DNA from: Sulfurimonadaceae bacterium
GTDB lineage: Bacteria > Campylobacterota > Campylobacteria > Campylobacterales > Sulfurimonadaceae
Direction: 5' to 3'
DNA: 13,509 nt
Assembly (NCBI GenBank): GCA_030610325.1
Contig: JAUWRZ010000021.1
Location: 1 to 13,509 of the forward strand
The notes beneath the pieces were generated by a model. That model made no database searches, was not told the origin of the DNA, and saw only the letters and a program-made list of their open reading frames with translations. Shown here one piece after another: positions 11,454 through 13,509 of this stretch. The first letter of the stretch is position 1. Every line of letters starts with the position of its first letter. Position numbers and translations under genes: made by a program.

Positions 11454-13509
11454 CTATTTTAAGTTCAGTCTGACATGTTCTTGTTGTGAGGGATTCAACT
11501 CACTCTGAGCATACTCTCTGTAGATGTCACTCTCAAAGAAGAACGCTGCGAGCTCACTGTCCATATGCCCCAGACCCACAACGGTCTCTATGATCGAAGC
11601 GATCTCGCTCATCGAGTTTGCTTTTTTATAGCTGCGATTCGAGGCGGAGAGTGCCTCAAAGAGATCGGCCAGGACCAAGATCCTGTCTTCAAGGGTGAGT
11701 TCATCACCCTTGAGCTGTCTGGGATAGCCGCTCCCGTCAAGTCGCTCATGATGATTACAGGCAATATCAGGGACACGCTGCAGTGCTTTTGGAAACGGTA
11801 TGGCACTGAGTATCTCGACAGTGACACGGGCATGATCGATGATGATGTCACGCTCCTCATCAGTCAGTGTACCTTTACGGATCGAGAGGTTCTCAAGCTC
11901 ATCACCTCTTATGAAATGGGTATCTACCCCATCAAGACTATAAGTGATCATCGCAAGTCTATGCAGATATTCGATCTTATCATCAGCAAGGAACTCACTG
12001 CCTACATTGGTCTTGCGAAGAAAAAGACGCATCGTATCAAGCTCAGCCAACTCCAGACTCTCACGCTCATGCAGGTCATCAGAGACAGCTCTGCCCGAAC
12101 GCAGGTCATCAAGCTCACGCTCAAGATACTTTATCCTCACATCACGCTTGAGTATCTCGACACGCTCATCGATCAACTCGATCCTGTCAACGATCGTCTC
12201 GAGTTTATTACTTTTATCCATGATATACTCAGGTGTCGCGATCTTGCCTACATCATGCAGCAGAGCTGCAAGATGGATCTGTCGAAGGTCGTTCTCACTA
12301 TAGCGCACCTCCTTATATATCCCCTTATCACTTCTGTCGATCGCTTTGGCGATCATATCTGCTATCTTGGCGACCCGTCGTACGTGCTCTCCGGTATGAT
12401 GTGATTTAGTATCTATCGCCTTGGCGATCGTACGTATGAAGAGTTCGAATGACGCTTCAAGACCTTTGATAAGGTTGTTGTTGATGATCGCGACCGAAGC
12501 CTGCGAAGCCAATGCCTGAGTGCTCTCTTTATCGTGTTCATCAAATGTGACAGTCTCTCCACGCTTATCTTTTTTATTGATGAGCTGCAAGACACCTATT
12601 ACTTCCTCTTCATGATCGAGTAGAGGTACTACTAACATCGACTGAGAGCGATATCCTGTGTTCTTATCAAAAGCCTTTGCCCCTGTAAAATCAAAATCAC
12701 GATTATCATAGACATCATCGATCATGATAGTGCGCTTGTTCAATGCAGACAGTGCCGCGACCATATGGACATTTGGCTGAGCATCTTCCATATAGAGAGG
12801 AAGGTTTGGCCATACCACGTCACTGTGTCTATCATCAATATGGATGTTGAGCGTATCGTTGTGTGATATCTTAAAGACCAGTTCTTGTACTTCTGAATCG
12901 AGCATATAGAGTGTCACACCATCGGATGCAGTAAACTTCTTTGCCTGGTCGACGATCATCTCAAGCAGATGCGAAGGATCCTGTTCAGTCTGCATGGTCT
13001 GAGCGATCTTGAACAGGCTCTTGAGGTGTCCACTCTCACTAGTGCCTTTCTGAACGTTCTCTACGGCCTGACGCTTTTGTATTGGGGTGAAAAGGTCCAG
13101 TATATCACCTGTCTCAAGACGTTTTCCCCCATTTCTCAACAGACCGAGTTCGGTCAGCTCGCTATCTATCTTCTCTACAAAGAAAGGTTTTTGATGATAG
13201 GTGGAGATCTGCACGTCCTGTCGTCTCAGGCGTGAGAGCATCTTCTCCAGCAGCTTGGGTGTAAGATGTTTGCTCTTACCTGCGAGCACCTCCTTCTCCG
13301 ACGAGAAGGAGACATCGATAAGCAGTGAGGTGATGGTGCTGTCGCTGTCTATAAGGTCAATAAGTGAATCATTGATATAGGTATCACCACTGAGGACAAA
13401 AGCCTGAGAGCCTTTTTGTACTTTATAACCGCAAGTAGGTACCGTGTGGTTTGCTTCGAGTACTGTTATCTCCACCCCCTCGATCGCTATGGTGTCTCCA
13501 AAACTCACA
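11454..13509 (-). CDS. MBL-fold phosphodiesterase-like / GAF / HD-GYP signalling protein (N-terminus outside window)
   Basis: The frame is open to the window edge, so the start is missing; the visible GTG at 13508 is internal. Numbering the visible 684 residues from there: residues 1-137 are the C-terminal part of a metallo-beta-lactamase-fold domain resembling class II 3',5'-cyclic-nucleotide phosphodiesterases, with metal-ligand-like His21 (ANHTVPTCGY), Asp42 (SGDT), HLTP at 81-84 and His105 (STYHQKP). Residues about 165-345 are a GAF domain, including VVPLLDHEEEVIGVLQLINK. Residues from about 350 are an HD-GYP domain, the class that hydrolyses cyclic di-GMP, with LLHDVGKI (His418, Asp419), His559, HHERLDGSGYP (586-596) and Asp615. 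Between DKSNKLE (431-437) and GTLTDEERD (from 546) lies a charged helical insert of about 110 residues. Domain calls are firm; both activities are inferred, and the GAF ligand is unknown. Confidence 0.9.
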   Translation of the reverse strand, partial: VSFGDTIAIEGVEITVLEANHTVPTCGYKVQKGSQAFVLSGDTYINDSLIDLIDSDSTITSLLIDVSFSSEKEVLAGKSKHLTPKLLEKMLSRLRRQDVQISTYHQKPFFVEKIDSELTELGLLRNGGKRLETGDILDLFTPIQKRQAVENVQKGTSESGHLKSLFKIAQTMQTEQDPSHLLEMIVDQAKKFTASDGVTLYMLDSEVQELVFKISHNDTLNIHIDDRHSDVVWPNLPLYMEDAQPNVHMVAALSALNKRTIMIDDVYDNRDFDFTGAKAFDKNTGYRSQSMLVVPLLDHEEEVIGVLQLINKKDKRGETVTFDEHDKESTQALASQASVAIINNNLIKGLEASFELFIRTIAKAIDTKSHHTGEHVRRVAKIADMIAKAIDRSDKGIYKEVRYSENDLRQIHLAALLHDVGKIATPEYIMDKSNKLETIVDRIELIDERVEILKRDVRIKYLERELDDLRSGRAVSDDLHERESLELAELDTMRLFLRKTNVGSEFLADDKIEYLHRLAMITYSLDGVDTHFIRGDELENLSIRKGTLTDEERDIIIDHARVTVEILSAIPFPKALQRVPDIACNHHERLDGSGYPRQLKGDELTLEDRILVLADLFEALSASNRSYKKANSMSEIASIIETVVGLGHMDSELAAFFFESDIYREYAQSELNPSQQEHVRLNLK

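Noticed and set aside
11565..12404. A 279-codon open frame on the plus strand, opposite the HD-GYP region
   Set aside because: The minus-strand frame encodes intact catalytic motifs across the same bases. The plus-strand translation looks like a codon-mirror shadow.
1..13509. Mobile element, defence system, CRISPR array or horizontally acquired island
   Set aside because: All recognisable genes are core functions, composition looks even, and I saw no direct repeats, transposase, integrase or tRNA boundary.

Overview
The window looks like an ordinary chromosomal housekeeping segment of a Campylobacterota (Epsilonproteobacteria) member, most likely a Sulfurovum- or Sulfurimonas-type marine or vent bacterium. 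The placement rests on gene content and order (mltD-rlpA-hisB-kdsC-lptC-lptA-engB-argA-mrdA), the short RecN, the stand-alone ArgA-type acetyltransferase, and the MBL/GAF/HD-GYP protein with its distinctive helical insert. It is a judgement from recalled family features, not a database result. Base composition is moderate and fairly even. I see no insertion sequence, prophage, CRISPR array, rRNA or tRNA.

Layout. Positions 1-476 (+ strand) hold the 3' end of a coiled-coil protein gene that converges on everything else; all other genes are on the minus strand. Read in the direction of transcription (high to low coordinates) there are three units. (a) 13509-11454: 3' part of a large signalling protein with a cyclic-nucleotide-phosphodiesterase-like metallo-beta-lactamase fold, a GAF domain and an HD-GYP domain. 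(b) 11297-7929: nadK, recN, a 70-residue membrane protein and tatD, each overlapping the next by 4-10 bases, behind a 156-base gap with a TATAAT box. (c) 7804-496: ten tightly packed genes, mltD, rlpA, hisB, kdsC, lptC, lptA, engB, argA, an MreD-like membrane gene and mrdA, behind a 118-base gap with a second TATAAT box. No gene-free stretch exceeds 156 bases.

How the genes work together. Unit (c) is mainly an envelope operon. MltD and RlpA cut peptidoglycan glycan strands, MrdA (PBP2) and the MreD-like protein serve side-wall synthesis, and KdsC, LptC and LptA make Kdo and carry LPS to the outer membrane. EngB is a ribosome-assembly GTPase, and HisB and ArgA belong to histidine and arginine synthesis, so growth, translation and envelope expansion may share one transcript. 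Unit (b) joins NADP supply, recombination repair and a TatD nuclease.

Several starts were reassigned from ribosome-binding-site spacing and stop/start overlaps: mrdA starts at a GTG 36 codons inside the longest reading frame, nadK starts at TTG, and hisB, lptA, argA and mltD have tandem ATGs of which the inner one is best spaced. I find no clear new system. The most interesting item is the apparent joining of two different cyclic-nucleotide phosphodiesterase folds on one chain in unit (a).
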